A stretch of 64,000 nucleotides of DNA, taken from assembly GCF_040363165.1 (NCBI RefSeq), contig NZ_BSRG01000003.1, positions 186,001 to 250,000 on the forward strand, read 5' to 3'. Positions 25,209 through 33,952 of this stretch are shown in pieces. The stretch comes from Thermus sp. LT1-2-5 (lineage in GTDB: Bacteria > Deinococcota > Deinococci > Deinococcales > Thermaceae). The position numbers and the translations under genes were made by a program. How positions within the stretch are numbered: the stretch's first letter is position 1; each line of letters starts with the position of its first letter. Under the pieces are notes generated by a model. That model searched no databases and had not been told where the DNA came from. It saw only the letters and a list, made by a program, of their open reading frames with translations.

Positions 25209-26425
25209 CGCATCACCTGGGGCACCACCCTTAGGGTGAGGGTCCTCCCCTGGCGGAGGACCTCGAGGACCACCGCCTCCCCTGGCTTCTTCCCGTAGAG
25301 CACCTGGCGGAGCTGGGCGATGGAGGTGAGGGGCACCCCGTCGGCCTTTAGGAGCACGTCCCCGTCCACCCCCACCTGCAAGGCCTCCCCGGTGGGAAGC
25401 TGGATGTAGGCGAAGCGGCTTGGGGCCCTAAGGCCTGCCCTCGCCGCAGGGCTATTCCGCTCCACCTCCTGCACCATGAGCCCGGTGGCGGGCAAGCCGT
25501 ACTGCTGCCTCAGCCTTTCCGGGTAGAGGGAAAGGGGAATGAGGGAAACCCCAAGCCGGGGACGGTTGCGGATAATCTCCTCGGCGGTCAGGGTCTTCCC
25601 CGCCTTAAGCTCGGGCAGGTACTGCTTCACCAGGTTGATGGGCAGGGCAAACCCCACCCCGGCGAACTGGGCGGCGCCGAACTGGCCCGTGGGGGTGAAG
25701 ATGGCGGTGTTGATGCCGATGACCTCGCCCCGGGAGTTCAAGAGAGGCCCCCCGGAGTTCCCCGGGTTGATAGCGGCGTCCGTCTGGATCACCTGAGGCA
25801 CCAAGCCCGTATCGTCCCCGATGGCCCCCGGGTTTTCCCGGATGGCGGAGATGATCCCCTGAGTCACGGTGAACTCCAGCCCAAAGGGGTTGCCCATGGC
25901 GATGGCCTTCTGCCCCACCCGAATCCGGTCCGAGTCCCCCAAGACCAAGGGCACGAGCCTATCCTTGGGGGCATCTACCTTAAGCAGAGCCACGTCCAGG
26001 GGCGGGGCCGCCCCCACAAGCCGGGCCTGGTACTCCTTGGGGTCGTTGTGGAACTTCACCGTGATGCGGCTCGCCCCCTCCACCACGTGGTAGTTGGTGA
26101 GGATGTATCCCTCTTTGTCGATGACGAAGCCCGAGCCCGTCCCCTCTTGGGGCGGCACCTGGAGGAAGGGGGCGAAGAACTCAAAGCCCGGGGGAAGCTG
26201 GACCCGTTGCGACTGGGTCACCACGGCCACGTAGACCACCCCGTCCCCGTAGCGCTCCACGATCTCCACGGTGTTCCGCTCGTACTCCAAAAGGCCAGCC
26301 TCGGCAGCCGGGGCCTTGGGGGCCTGGGCGCTGGGAGCCTGACTGTTAGAAATCCCCCACCAAAGCACGGCCCCCGCCATGAGGGCCAAGGCCAAGAAAC
26401 CCACGAAGGAACGACCAAGGTTCAT
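25205..26425 (-). CDS. HtrA/Deg-type serine protease with PDZ domain
   Basis: Cell-envelope quality-control protease of 406 residues. An N-terminal membrane anchor (8-25) precedes a low-complexity Ala/Pro linker and the trypsin-like domain. The catalytic triad is complete: H113 (TNYHVV), D144 (PLDVALL) and S224 (NPGNSGGP). One PDZ domain lies at about 300-400 with GLRAPSRFAYIQ and ADGVPLTSIAQLRQVL. One PDZ and an anchor resemble DegS/HtrA of Gram-positives more than DegP. The ATG at 26425 follows GGAGGTGAGGC. Confidence 0.94.
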   Translation of the reverse strand: MNLGRSFVGFLALALMAGAVLWWGISNSQAPSAQAPKAPAAEAGLLEYERNTVEIVERYGDGVVYVAVVTQSQRVQLPPGFEFFAPFLQVPPQEGTGSGFVIDKEGYILTNYHVVEGASRITVKFHNDPKEYQARLVGAAPPLDVALLKVDAPKDRLVPLVLGDSDRIRVGQKAIAMGNPFGLEFTVTQGIISAIRENPGAIGDDTGLVPQVIQTDAAINPGNSGGPLLNSRGEVIGINTAIFTPTGQFGAAQFAGVGFALPINLVKQYLPELKAGKTLTAEEIIRNRPRLGVSLIPLSLYPERLRQQYGLPATGLMVQEVERNSPAARAGLRAPSRFAYIQLPTGEALQVGVDGDVLLKADGVPLTSIAQLRQVLYGKKPGEAVVLEVLRQGRTLTLRVVPQVMR

Positions 26426-26471
26426 GCCTCACCTCCTCCCTCCACCCTACGCCCCCCCGGTTAGGGGGCGA

Positions 26472-27326
26472 TTAAACAAAGACCACAGTCTTATTGCTGT
26501 GGACGACGATCCGATCCTCCAGGTGCCAGCGCACCGCCCGGGCCAGAACCGTGCGCTCCAGTTCCTGGCCAAGCCGCCGCATCTCCGCCACGGAGTGGCG
26601 ATGGGAAACCCGCACCACGTCCTGCTCGATGATGGGCCCAGCGTCCAGTTCCTCCGTGACGTAATGGGCTGTGGCCCCGATGAGCTTCACGCCCCGCTCA
26701 TAGGCCTGGCGGTAAGGGTTAGCCCCGGCGAAGGCGGGCAGGAAGGAGTGGTGAATGTTGATGATCCCCATGGGGTAGCGCTCCACAAAGCGGGGCGATA
26801 GGATCTGCATGTAGCGGGCCAGGATCACGAGCTCTACCCCTTCCCCTTCCAAAAGGGAAAGGATCCTCTCCTCCGCCGCCTCCTTTCCCCCCGCTTCCAC
26901 GGGCACGTGGTAGTAGGGAATGCCAAAACGCTCCACCTCCTCCCGGTGGTCGGGGTGGTTGGAGATCACCAACCGCAGGTCCATGGGAAGTTCCCCCACC
27001 CGGTAGCGCCAAAGGAGCTCCAAAAGGGCGTGGGCGGGCTTGGAAACCAGAATGGCCGCCCTCTTCCGCTCCGAGGCGTAGGCCATGCGCCAGCGCATGC
27101 CAAAGCGCTCCGCCACCACCTCCTGGAAGGCCCGCTCCAGGGCAGGCCGGGAGAGGTCCAGGTGGGGGGTGGTGAAGGCGAGGCGCAGGAAGAAGGTGCC
27201 CCCCTCGGGGTCGGTGGAGTGTTGCTGCAACTCCGTGATGTTGGCCCCGTGGGCGTAGAGGAAGCCCGAAACCGCCGCTACGATGCCGGGCCGGTCGGGG
27301 CAGGTGACGAGAAGCCTGGCCTCCAT
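26472..27326 (-). CDS. purU: Formyltetrahydrofolate deformylase
   Basis: Hydrolyses 10-formyl-THF to formate and THF, balancing one-carbon units. The 284-residue enzyme has an N-terminal ACT domain (LLVTCPDRPGIVAAVSGFL, sensing amino acids such as Met or Gly) and a formyl-transferase domain. Active-site marks are ISNH, the INIHHSFLPAF segment and TAHYVTEELDAGPI with the catalytic Asp. The frame is open further upstream, but the ACT domain begins at the ATG at 27326, which lies 7 bases after its -10 TATAGT. Confidence 0.93.
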   Translation of the reverse strand: MEARLLVTCPDRPGIVAAVSGFLYAHGANITELQQHSTDPEGGTFFLRLAFTTPHLDLSRPALERAFQEVVAERFGMRWRMAYASERKRAAILVSKPAHALLELLWRYRVGELPMDLRLVISNHPDHREEVERFGIPYYHVPVEAGGKEAAEERILSLLEGEGVELVILARYMQILSPRFVERYPMGIINIHHSFLPAFAGANPYRQAYERGVKLIGATAHYVTEELDAGPIIEQDVVRVSHRHSVAEMRRLGQELERTVLARAVRWHLEDRIVVHSNKTVVFV

Positions 27327-27332
27327 GCCCGC

Positions 27333-27339
27333 TACTATA
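27333..27339. promoter_or_regulatory. Shared symmetric -10 heptamer between purU and rraA
   Basis: TACTATA: on plus, TACTAT (27333-27338) ends 6 bases before ATG 27345. On minus, TATAGT (27339-27334) ends 7 bases before ATG 27326. The start-to-start distance of 19 bases is the same as at 14554/14573. Confidence 0.65.
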
Positions 27340-27344
27340 TCCCC

Positions 27345-27839
27345 ATGGAGGCGAACACCCCAGACCTCTCGGACCTGCACCCGGAGGGCGAAACCCTCCC
27401 CATGGTCTTCAAAAGCTTCGGCGGCCGGGCCCGGTTCCACGGACGGGTACGGACCGTGAGGGTCCTCGAGGACAACGCCCTGGTGCGGAAGGTCCTGGAG
27501 GAGGAGGGCAAGGGCCAGGTGCTCTTCGTGGATGGGGGAGGCTCCTTACGCACCGCCCTCGTGGGCGGCAACCTGGCCCGGCTCGCCTGGGAGCGGGGAT
27601 GGGCCGGGGTGGTGGTCTATGGGGCGGTGCGGGACGTGGAGGAGCTCAAAGAGGTGCCCATCGGCCTTCTGGCCCTCGCCGCCACCCCCAGGAAAAGCGC
27701 CAAAGAGGGAAAGGGAGAGGTGGACGTGCCCCTTAGGGTTCTCGAGGCCCTGGTGCTTCCGGGAAGCTATCTTCTTGCCGACGAGAACGGGATGCTTCTC
27801 CTACCCGAGCCCCCTGGCGGCGGCCAAAGCGGCGGATGA
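27345..27839 (+). CDS. rraA: RraA-family protein (RNase E inhibitor-like / oxaloacetate aldolase fold)
   Basis: The protein has 164 residues. It has the RraA pattern TPDLSDLHPEG at the N-terminus, FGGRARFHGRVRTV, VDGGGSLRTALVGGNLA and VVVYGAVRDVEEL. The family includes regulators of RNase E and, with metal ions, hydroxy-methyl-oxoglutarate/oxaloacetate aldolases; the GGN and RD residues of the aldolase site are present here. The last 107 bases run across the 3' end of mutL on the opposite strand, an unusually long convergent overlap. Confidence 0.9.
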   Translation: MEANTPDLSDLHPEGETLPMVFKSFGGRARFHGRVRTVRVLEDNALVRKVLEEEGKGQVLFVDGGGSLRTALVGGNLARLAWERGWAGVVVYGAVRDVEELKEVPIGLLALAATPRKSAKEGKGEVDVPLRVLEALVLPGSYLLADENGMLLLPEPPGGGQSGG

Positions 27840-29364
27840 GCTCCTCCTCCTTCAAGGCCAGGATCAGGGGCCGCCCGTGGGGGCAGACCCAAGGGGTTTC
27901 GCAGGCGAGGAGGGCGTCCAAAAGGGCCTGGCCCTGAACCCGGCCCAAGGGGTGGCCCGCCTTGATGGCGGGGAGGCAGGCCAGGCGGGCCAGAAGGTTC
28001 TTGAGGCTCCTGCCTTCCCCCCTCAAGGCCTCCCGGAAAACCTCCGGGAGGAGGAGGGGGTAAGGGTGGAGGAAGGAAGGCGCCCGCAGGAGGCGCACCC
28101 TTTGGGGCCCAAAGGGCTCAAAGGCGAAAAGCCCTTCCGCCTCCCCCGGTAGGAGGAGGACCTCCTCCGGGGTGAGCTCCACCAGGACCGGGTAGGGCAA
28201 AGGGGCGAGGCCCTCCTCCGCCAAGCGGCGTAGGAATTCTTCATAGAGGATGCGCTCGTGGGCGGCGTGCTGGTCCACCACGTAAAGGGTGTCTCCTCCC
28301 TCCGCCAGAAGGTAGCTGTCCCGGAACTGCCCCAAATAGCGGAGCCGGGGAAGCCCGGAGGGCGTGGGCGGGGCCAGGGGGGCGAGGGGCTTGGGCTCGG
28401 GGAGCAGCCGGGCCAGGTTCCTCCCCGCCAAGGCCTCCCGGATGGCCTCCTCCACGAAGGCCTCCCCCTCTGGGTCCAAGGCCACCTCCTCCTTCCTGGC
28501 GTCCAAGCGAAGGCGATAGAAGCTGGGCGGCAGGGTGAGGTTCAAAACGCCCAGGGGGAAGTGCCCCTCGGGAAGAAGCTCCTTATAGGCCCGCCGCACC
28601 GCCTTCAAAAGCCCTGGGGGAAAGGCCACAGGGCGGCCGTTCACCGCAAGGAATAGGGCGTCCTCCCGGGTGCGGGAGGCCTGGGGCCCGGAAAGGAGCC
28701 CCCACAGGGCCATCTCCCCCGCTTGCTTCTCCAAGGGGAAAAGCCTCTCCGCCATCACCCGGCCGAAGGCCAGGCGGGCCGCCTCCTTCAGCCCCGCCCC
28801 GGGGAAGAGGAGCCTGGCCTCCCCCTCCACGAAGAGGGCCAAGACCAACTGGGGGTGGTGGAGGAGGTAGCGCTTGAGGAGCGCCTGGACCTCCCGCGCC
28901 TCCCGCGCCGGGTCCCGGGCCTCCCCCCCGAAGAGGCCCACCACCTCCACCCGGGTACCGGGGGGCGCAGGGACAGGCCGCACCGCCACCTCCTCCCCCC
29001 GGGCTAGCAAAAGCCCTCCCCCAAGCTGGTGCCGGGGCCGGGAGCGCAGGCGCAGGGTGGCGGCCTGCCTCAGGGCGTAGAGAGCCTGGCCCCGGAAGCC
29101 CAGGGTGCGGATGGCCCTTGGGTCCTGGAGCTTGCTGGTGGAAAAGGGCTCCACGGCCAGGGGAAGCTCTTCAAAAGGGATGCCTTCCCCATCGTCTTCC
29201 ACCACGAGCCTTTCCAAGCCCCCCCGGAATAGCTCCACCCTAACCCGCCTGGCCCCCGCGTCCAGGGCGTTTTCCAAAAGCTCCCGCACCGCGTCCTTCA
29301 CGGAGAGGAGCACCTCGCCCTGGGCCAGGAGGCCCTTAAGCTCGGGCGGAAGGGGACGGATCAC
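27733..29364 (-). CDS. mutL: DNA mismatch repair protein MutL with endonuclease motif
   Basis: Matchmaker and nicking subunit of mismatch repair, 543 residues. The N-terminal GHKL ATPase has ELLENALDAGA, VEDDGEGI and TLGFRGQAL. The C-terminal domain has the metal-binding nuclease motif DQHAAHERILYEE (DQHA-x2-E-x4-E), ACLPAIKAG and the terminal CPHGRP. This matches the nicking MutL of bacteria lacking MutH. The ATG overlaps the stop of mutS by 4 bases, so the two are coupled. The final 25 or so residues after RRFGRR are basic and unlike the conserved end of the family, and they overlap rraA. Confidence 0.96.
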   Translation of the reverse strand: MIRPLPPELKGLLAQGEVLLSVKDAVRELLENALDAGARRVRVELFRGGLERLVVEDDGEGIPFEELPLAVEPFSTSKLQDPRAIRTLGFRGQALYALRQAATLRLRSRPRHQLGGGLLLARGEEVAVRPVPAPPGTRVEVVGLFGGEARDPAREAREVQALLKRYLLHHPQLVLALFVEGEARLLFPGAGLKEAARLAFGRVMAERLFPLEKQAGEMALWGLLSGPQASRTREDALFLAVNGRPVAFPPGLLKAVRRAYKELLPEGHFPLGVLNLTLPPSFYRLRLDARKEEVALDPEGEAFVEEAIREALAGRNLARLLPEPKPLAPLAPPTPSGLPRLRYLGQFRDSYLLAEGGDTLYVVDQHAAHERILYEEFLRRLAEEGLAPLPYPVLVELTPEEVLLLPGEAEGLFAFEPFGPQRVRLLRAPSFLHPYPLLLPEVFREALRGEGRSLKNLLARLACLPAIKAGHPLGRVQGQALLDALLACETPWVCPHGRPLILALKEEELIRRFGRRQGARVGEASRSRRQEDSFPEAPGPREP

Positions 29365-31796
29365 CCCTTCATGCTACCCAAGGGGGCCCCCAGGGCCAAG
29401 GCCTTAAGCTCGTGGAGGAGCTTTAGGGCCTCGAGGGGGGTGAGGCGGTCGGGGTCCAGGGCGAGAAGCCGCCCCAAGACCTCTTCCAAGGCCCCTTCCC
29501 GCCGCGCCGCCATGGCCTGGAGGAGGGCCTTGGCCCGCTCCACCACCTCCTTGGGAAGCCCCGCCATCCGGGCCACCTCCACCCCATAGCTCTTGGAGGC
29601 GGGCCCGGGGAGGACCTGGTGGTAGAAGACGAGCCCTCCCTCCTCCTCCTTGGCCGCCACGTGGAGGTTCTTAAGGCGGGGCAGGGAGAGGGCGGTGAGC
29701 TCGAAATAGTGGGTGGCAAAGAGGGCGTAACACCGCCTTTCGTGCAGGGCCTCCGCCACCGCGGTGGCGATGGCGAGACCGTCCAGGCTGCTGGTGCCCC
29801 GCCCCACCTCGTCCAGGAGGACGAGGCTATCCTGGGTGGCCTCCTTGAGGATCAGGGCCACCTCCTCCATCTCCACCATGAAGGTGCTCTTCCCCCCCGC
29901 CAGGTCATCCGAGGCCCCGATGCGGGTGAGGATGCGGTCAAAAAGGGGTAGCTCCGCCTCCTCCGCCGGCACGAAGCTCCCCACCTGGGCCAGGAGGGCG
30001 ATGAGGGCGGTCTGGCGGAGGAAGGTGCTCTTGCCCGCCATGTTGGGCCCCGTGACCAAGACGAGCTCGTGGGCCATCTCCAGGTCGTTGGGCACGAACT
30101 CCGTGCGCCTTTCCACCACCGGGTGGCGCCCGCCCCGGATGGAAAGCCGCTCCCCGAAGCGGGGCCTGGTGTAGCCGTGGCGCACCGCCACCTCGGCCAA
30201 GGCGGCGTAAACGTCCAGCTCCGCCAGAACCCTGGCCGCCTCCCGCAGGGCCTCCGCCTCCTTCCTGGCCCGTTCCCGCACCGCCCAAAAGACCTCCTCC
30301 TCCCGGCGACGGATCAGGGCCTCCAGGCGGTAAAGCTCCCGCTCCTTTTCCTTCATCTCCGGCAGGGTGTAGCGCTGCCGGTCCTTTAGCGTCTGCACCG
30401 CCCGGTACTCCTTGGGCACCCGCTCGTAGTAGGGGCGGGTGACCTCGAGGTAGTAGCCGAAGACGGCGTTGTAGCCCACCTTCAGGGTGGGGATGCCGGT
30501 GCGCGCCTTTTCCCTCTCCTCCAGCGCCAAGAAGTAGGCCACCCCATCGGCGTGGGCCCGCTTCAAGGCGTCTAGGTCGGGGTCATACCCCTCGCGGATG
30601 AGCCCTCCTTCGGAGAGCTTCAAGGGAGGCTCGTCCACCAAGGCCGCCTTCAGCTCCTCCTCCAAAGCCCCCAGGTCGGGAAGGAGCGCCTCCTCGCCCA
30701 AAAGGGCTTTGAGCTCCGGCAGGATCTCCAGGCTTCGCCTTAAGGCGGCGAGGTCTCGAGGCCCGGCCCGGCCCAACTCCAACCGGGTGGCCAGCCGCTC
30801 CAGGTCGGCAAGGCGGAAAAGAAGGCGCCGCAAAGCCTCCCGCAGGGCCCCCTCCGCCACCAGGCGCTCCACCCGGTCCAGCCTGGCCTCTAAAGGGCCC
30901 CGCTCCAGAAGGGGGTGGCGGAGCCAGCTTTGCAGGAGCCTTCGGCCTGGGGCGGTCCGCGTCTCGTCCAAGACGGCGAAGAGGGTGTCCTGGCCCCTCA
31001 GGGGCTCAAAGACCTCCAAGGCCCGCAGGGTGGCCTCGGGCAGGCGCACGAAGGCCCCGGGGTCGTAAAAGCGGAAAGGCCGCACGCTCAAGGCCCCGCC
31101 CTGGGTGGAGCGGGCGTAGGCGAGAAGCGCCCCCTGGGCCCGCCTTAGGGCCAAGGGGCCTTCCCCTTCCGGGTCAAAGGGAGCCTCGGAGAGCATCACG
31201 GGAAAGCGCTTGCGGAACTCCGCCACAAAGGCCTCGTTTTCCCGGAGCTCCGGGGCCAGGAGGACCTCGGCGGGGCGGTGGCGGAATAGCTCGTCGTAGA
31301 GGGCGCTTTTTGCCTTCAGAAGGGTTCCCTTGAACTCTCCCGTGGACACGTCCAAAAAGGCCAGGCCCCACCCGTCCCCCGTGGCGATGGCCGCCAGGTA
31401 GTTGGCTTCCTTGGGGAGGAGGGTTTCCTGCACCAGGGTTCCCGGGGTGAGGAGTTGGGTCACCTCCCGCCGCACCAGCCCTTCCGCCGCCTCCGCCGGC
31501 TCCACCTGGTCCGCCACCGCCAAGCGAAAGCCCATCTTGAGGAGGCGCTCGGCGTAGGCGTCAAAGGCCCGGATGGGGATGCCCGCCATGGGGGTGGTGA
31601 AGTCCTTGCTGGTCTTATGGGTGAGGACCAGGCCCAAGGCGCGGGCCAGGCGCTCCGCGTCCTCGCCAAAGCACTCGTAGAAGTCCCCCACCTGGAAGAG
31701 GAGGAGGTAGTCGGGGTAGCGGTCCCGGAGCTCCACGTACTGCTGGAGAAGGGGGGGTAGTGGGCCAGGGCCTTCGCCCTTGAGCATGCCCTTCAT
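29361..31796 (-). CDS. mutS: DNA mismatch recognition protein MutS
   Basis: Mismatch-binding ATPase of 811 residues, the same length as T. aquaticus MutS and very close to it in the parts I remember. The mismatch-wedge Phe and Glu are in FQVGDFYECF near residue 40. The ATPase has Walker A GPNMAGKST, then DDLAGGKSTFMVEM, Walker B LVLLDEVGRGTS and ATHYFEL. The frame is open further upstream, but homology starts at MKGMLKGEG. The second ATG at 31787 is an alternative start. Upstream on the minus strand are TATAGG and a GGAGG ribosome site. Confidence 0.96.
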   Translation of the reverse strand: MKGMLKGEGPGPLPPLLQQYVELRDRYPDYLLLFQVGDFYECFGEDAERLARALGLVLTHKTSKDFTTPMAGIPIRAFDAYAERLLKMGFRLAVADQVEPAEAAEGLVRREVTQLLTPGTLVQETLLPKEANYLAAIATGDGWGLAFLDVSTGEFKGTLLKAKSALYDELFRHRPAEVLLAPELRENEAFVAEFRKRFPVMLSEAPFDPEGEGPLALRRAQGALLAYARSTQGGALSVRPFRFYDPGAFVRLPEATLRALEVFEPLRGQDTLFAVLDETRTAPGRRLLQSWLRHPLLERGPLEARLDRVERLVAEGALREALRRLLFRLADLERLATRLELGRAGPRDLAALRRSLEILPELKALLGEEALLPDLGALEEELKAALVDEPPLKLSEGGLIREGYDPDLDALKRAHADGVAYFLALEEREKARTGIPTLKVGYNAVFGYYLEVTRPYYERVPKEYRAVQTLKDRQRYTLPEMKEKERELYRLEALIRRREEEVFWAVRERARKEAEALREAARVLAELDVYAALAEVAVRHGYTRPRFGERLSIRGGRHPVVERRTEFVPNDLEMAHELVLVTGPNMAGKSTFLRQTALIALLAQVGSFVPAEEAELPLFDRILTRIGASDDLAGGKSTFMVEMEEVALILKEATQDSLVLLDEVGRGTSSLDGLAIATAVAEALHERRCYALFATHYFELTALSLPRLKNLHVAAKEEEGGLVFYHQVLPGPASKSYGVEVARMAGLPKEVVERAKALLQAMAARREGALEEVLGRLLALDPDRLTPLEALKLLHELKALALGAPLGSMKG

Positions 31797-31874
31797 CTTA
31801 CTTCCTCCTATACCCTCTTTCCCTCGCCTTCTCCTACCCCTTAGGGATGGGAGCGCAGAGTTTCCTACCCTAAC

Positions 31875-31904
31875 TTGACAGGGGTAAGGTGTGGAGCCTA
31901 GACT
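31875..31904 (+). promoter_or_regulatory. Sigma-A promoter of the sulfite oxidase operon
   Basis: A perfect TTGACA (31875-31880), 18-base spacer and TAGACT (31899-31904). Transcription near 31911 gives a leader of about 46 bases. It contains a 7-bp hairpin AGGGGAC/GTCCCCT (31921-31938) and the ribosome site GGAGGTGGG before ATG 31957. Confidence 0.8.
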
Positions 31905-31956
31905 AGGGGCAACCCGCACAAGGGGACCAATGTCCCCTAGTGTTCCGGAGGTGGGT

Positions 31957-33180
31957 ATGGAAAAGCTTAATCGCCGCACCACCCTTAAGCTCATGGGCCT
32001 GGGCGCCGCCTTTCTGGCGGCAGGGGGCCGGGGGTTCGCCCAACAAGCCCCCTCGGCCGACCAACTGGTGAAGGGCAAGGACGCTAAACTCCTTGTCCTC
32101 TCCCAACGGCCCATCGTCCTGGAAACCCCCTTTGACCTCCTCGCCAGCCAACCGGAACGCACCCCCAAGGAACTCCTCTACGTGCGCAACAACGTGGACC
32201 TTCCCGGCTACAACACCGTGGAAGGGGCGGGCCTCGAGGGCTGGACCCTGGAGGTGGGGGGCCTCGTGGACAAGCCCTTCACCGTAGAGGCCAAGGAGCT
32301 CCTCGCCCTCCCCCAGCACGAGGTAACCATGGTCCTCCAGTGTTCGGGCAACGGGCGCTCCCTCTACCAACCTCGCACCTCGGGCAACCCCTGGGGCCGG
32401 GGCGGGGTGGGGAACGTCACCTTCCGGGGCGTGCGGCTTATGGACCTCTTGGCCGCCAAGGGAGCCAAGCCCACGGAAAAGGCCCTTTTCATCACCGCTC
32501 ATGCCAGCCGCCAGGGCAACGCTGCGGAGTTCGTGCGCTCCGTGCCCATCCAGGCCCTGGAGAATGCCCTTCTTGCCCTCGCCATGAACGGGGAACCCCT
32601 TCCCGCCGTCCACGGGGGGCCGGTGCGCCTGGTCTTCCCCGGCTACTTCGGGGTGAACAACGTGAAGTGGGTGGTGAAGGTGGAGTTCGCCGAGGCGGAG
32701 AACACCACCGCCGAACAGATGCCCCGCTACCGGGTGCCCACCATCCCCAACACCCACCTCCCCTTCCTGCCCCAAGAACCAGGAAGCCGCTACCCCTATA
32801 GCTTCACCAACTCCCGCCCCAACTGGCTGGTGAACGTGAATAGCTTTGTCTTCGCTCCCCTCGAGGGCCAAACCGTGGAGGGCCCCTACGTGCGGGTGGA
32901 AGGGGTGGCCTTCAACGACGGCATCGTGCCCATCGTGAGCGTGGAGGTTTCCACCAACGGCGGCCGTACCTGGCACCAAGCCGCCCTGGAGCGCACGGGA
33001 AAGAGCTACGGCTGGGTGCGCTGGCGGACCACCCTCTACCTCCGCCCGGGGGAGCACGAGGTCATGGCCCGGGCCTGGGACGCCGCTGGCCGGAGCCAAC
33101 CCCTGGACGGGAACCTGGCTTGGAACGAGCGGGGCTACGAGTACAACGGGGTGATGCGGGTCAGGTTCACCGTGGCCTAA
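31957..33180 (+). CDS. Periplasmic molybdenum sulfite:cytochrome c oxidoreductase
   Basis: Oxidises sulfite to sulfate outside the membrane, 407 residues. The N-terminus NRRTTLKLMGLGAAFLAAGG has a twin-Arg signal (R6 R7) for export of the folded Mo-cofactor enzyme. The molybdenum ligand is C129 in LQCSGNGRSL. The substrate region has FPGYFGVNNVKWV. The Mo-co dimerisation domain occupies about 295-405. A cytochrome c follows, the expected electron acceptor, as in the T. thermophilus sulfite dehydrogenase locus. The ATG was chosen for its GGAGGTGGG and the signal peptide. Confidence 0.9.
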   Translation: MEKLNRRTTLKLMGLGAAFLAAGGRGFAQQAPSADQLVKGKDAKLLVLSQRPIVLETPFDLLASQPERTPKELLYVRNNVDLPGYNTVEGAGLEGWTLEVGGLVDKPFTVEAKELLALPQHEVTMVLQCSGNGRSLYQPRTSGNPWGRGGVGNVTFRGVRLMDLLAAKGAKPTEKALFITAHASRQGNAAEFVRSVPIQALENALLALAMNGEPLPAVHGGPVRLVFPGYFGVNNVKWVVKVEFAEAENTTAEQMPRYRVPTIPNTHLPFLPQEPGSRYPYSFTNSRPNWLVNVNSFVFAPLEGQTVEGPYVRVEGVAFNDGIVPIVSVEVSTNGGRTWHQAALERTGKSYGWVRWRTTLYLRPGEHEVMARAWDAAGRSQPLDGNLAWNERGYEYNGVMRVRFTVA

Positions 33181-33186
33181 GGGCCT

Positions 33187-33209
33187 CCCTGTGCGCCTCA
33201 GGGTTTTTT
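33187..33209 (+). terminator. Partial terminator after the sulfite oxidase gene
   Basis: CCCTG (33187-33191) pairs with CAGGG (33199-33203), followed by six T (33204-33209). The short stem suggests incomplete termination before the cytochrome gene, which has no clear promoter of its own. Confidence 0.6.
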
Positions 33210-33259
33210 GTGGTTCCCACCACTCTACCCCACCGGGGTAAGGAGGATACTTTAGAGCG

Positions 33260-33952
33260 ATGCGTAAATCTTGGCTACTCCCTTCTCTAGCGATCGGCCT
33301 GGGCCTCCTGGGGTACCTGGCCCTAGGCCAGCCCACCTTGCCCGAGGGGCCGGGCAAGGAGCTGGTTCTGGCCAAATGCCAGACCTGCCACGACATTGGC
33401 CTGGTGGCCCGGGAGCGCCTTTCCCGGGAACGGTGGGACGCCGTCTTGGACGAGATGGCCCTCCAGGGCCTAAAGCTCACCCCAGAGGAGCGCTCGGCCA
33501 TCCTGGACTACCTGGCCACCTACCTGGGCACCACCCCTCCGCCCCCACCGCCAGCGGCCCCGGAGGCAAAGAAGACGGGCGCCCAAGTCTACACCAACTG
33601 CCAGGGGTGCCACGGGCTGCAAGGGGAGGGCAACCCGCCCTTGTTCCCGCCCCTCAAGGGCCACGTGGCCAAGCTTCTTGGGAGCGAAGGGGGGCGAAGC
33701 TACCTTCTCCTCGTGGTCCTCTACGGCCTCCAGGGGGAGATCCAGGTGGAGGGGCAGGTTTACAACCAGGTGATGCCCGGCTTCGCTTGGCTCTCCGATG
33801 AGGACCTGGCCCTGGTCCTCAACCACCTCCTCTCCTTCGGGGCCCCCGCGGGCATCCTCCCTTACACCCCGGAGGAGGTGAAGGCCGCCCGCGCCACGCC
33901 CCTCACCCCCGAGGCGGTCCACGCTCTCCGCCAGAGGCTCAAGCTCCCATGA
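33260..33952 (+). CDS. Di-haem cytochrome c, probable sulfite oxidase partner
   Basis: Exported protein of 230 residues with a signal peptide (5-23). It has two c-type haem sites: CQTCH (C40, C43, H44) in a small first domain and CQGCH (C114, C117, H118) in a second, joined by a proline linker (about 93-101). Met ligands are likely MALQG for the first and QVMPGF for the second. The gene lies 79 bases after the sulfite oxidase and overlaps the MOSC gene by ATGA. It probably passes electrons from sulfite to the terminal oxidases. Confidence 0.88.
   Translation: MRKSWLLPSLAIGLGLLGYLALGQPTLPEGPGKELVLAKCQTCHDIGLVARERLSRERWDAVLDEMALQGLKLTPEERSAILDYLATYLGTTPPPPPPAAPEAKKTGAQVYTNCQGCHGLQGEGNPPLFPPLKGHVAKLLGSEGGRSYLLLVVLYGLQGEIQVEGQVYNQVMPGFAWLSDEDLALVLNHLLSFGAPAGILPYTPEEVKAARATPLTPEAVHALRQRLKLP

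Noticed and set aside
31903-31940. Riboswitch-like alternative pairing in the sulfite oxidase leader
   Set aside because: CTAGGGG at 31903-31909 could compete for CCCCTAG at 31934-31940, but it overlaps the -10 and would not be in the transcript. Only the simple 7-bp hairpin remains.
31903-33501. Open frame of 532 codons on minus, antisense to the sulfite oxidase
   Set aside because: The His/Gly/Pro-rich translation has no domain. The plus strand carries a clear twin-Arg signal, molybdenum ligand Cys and promoter.
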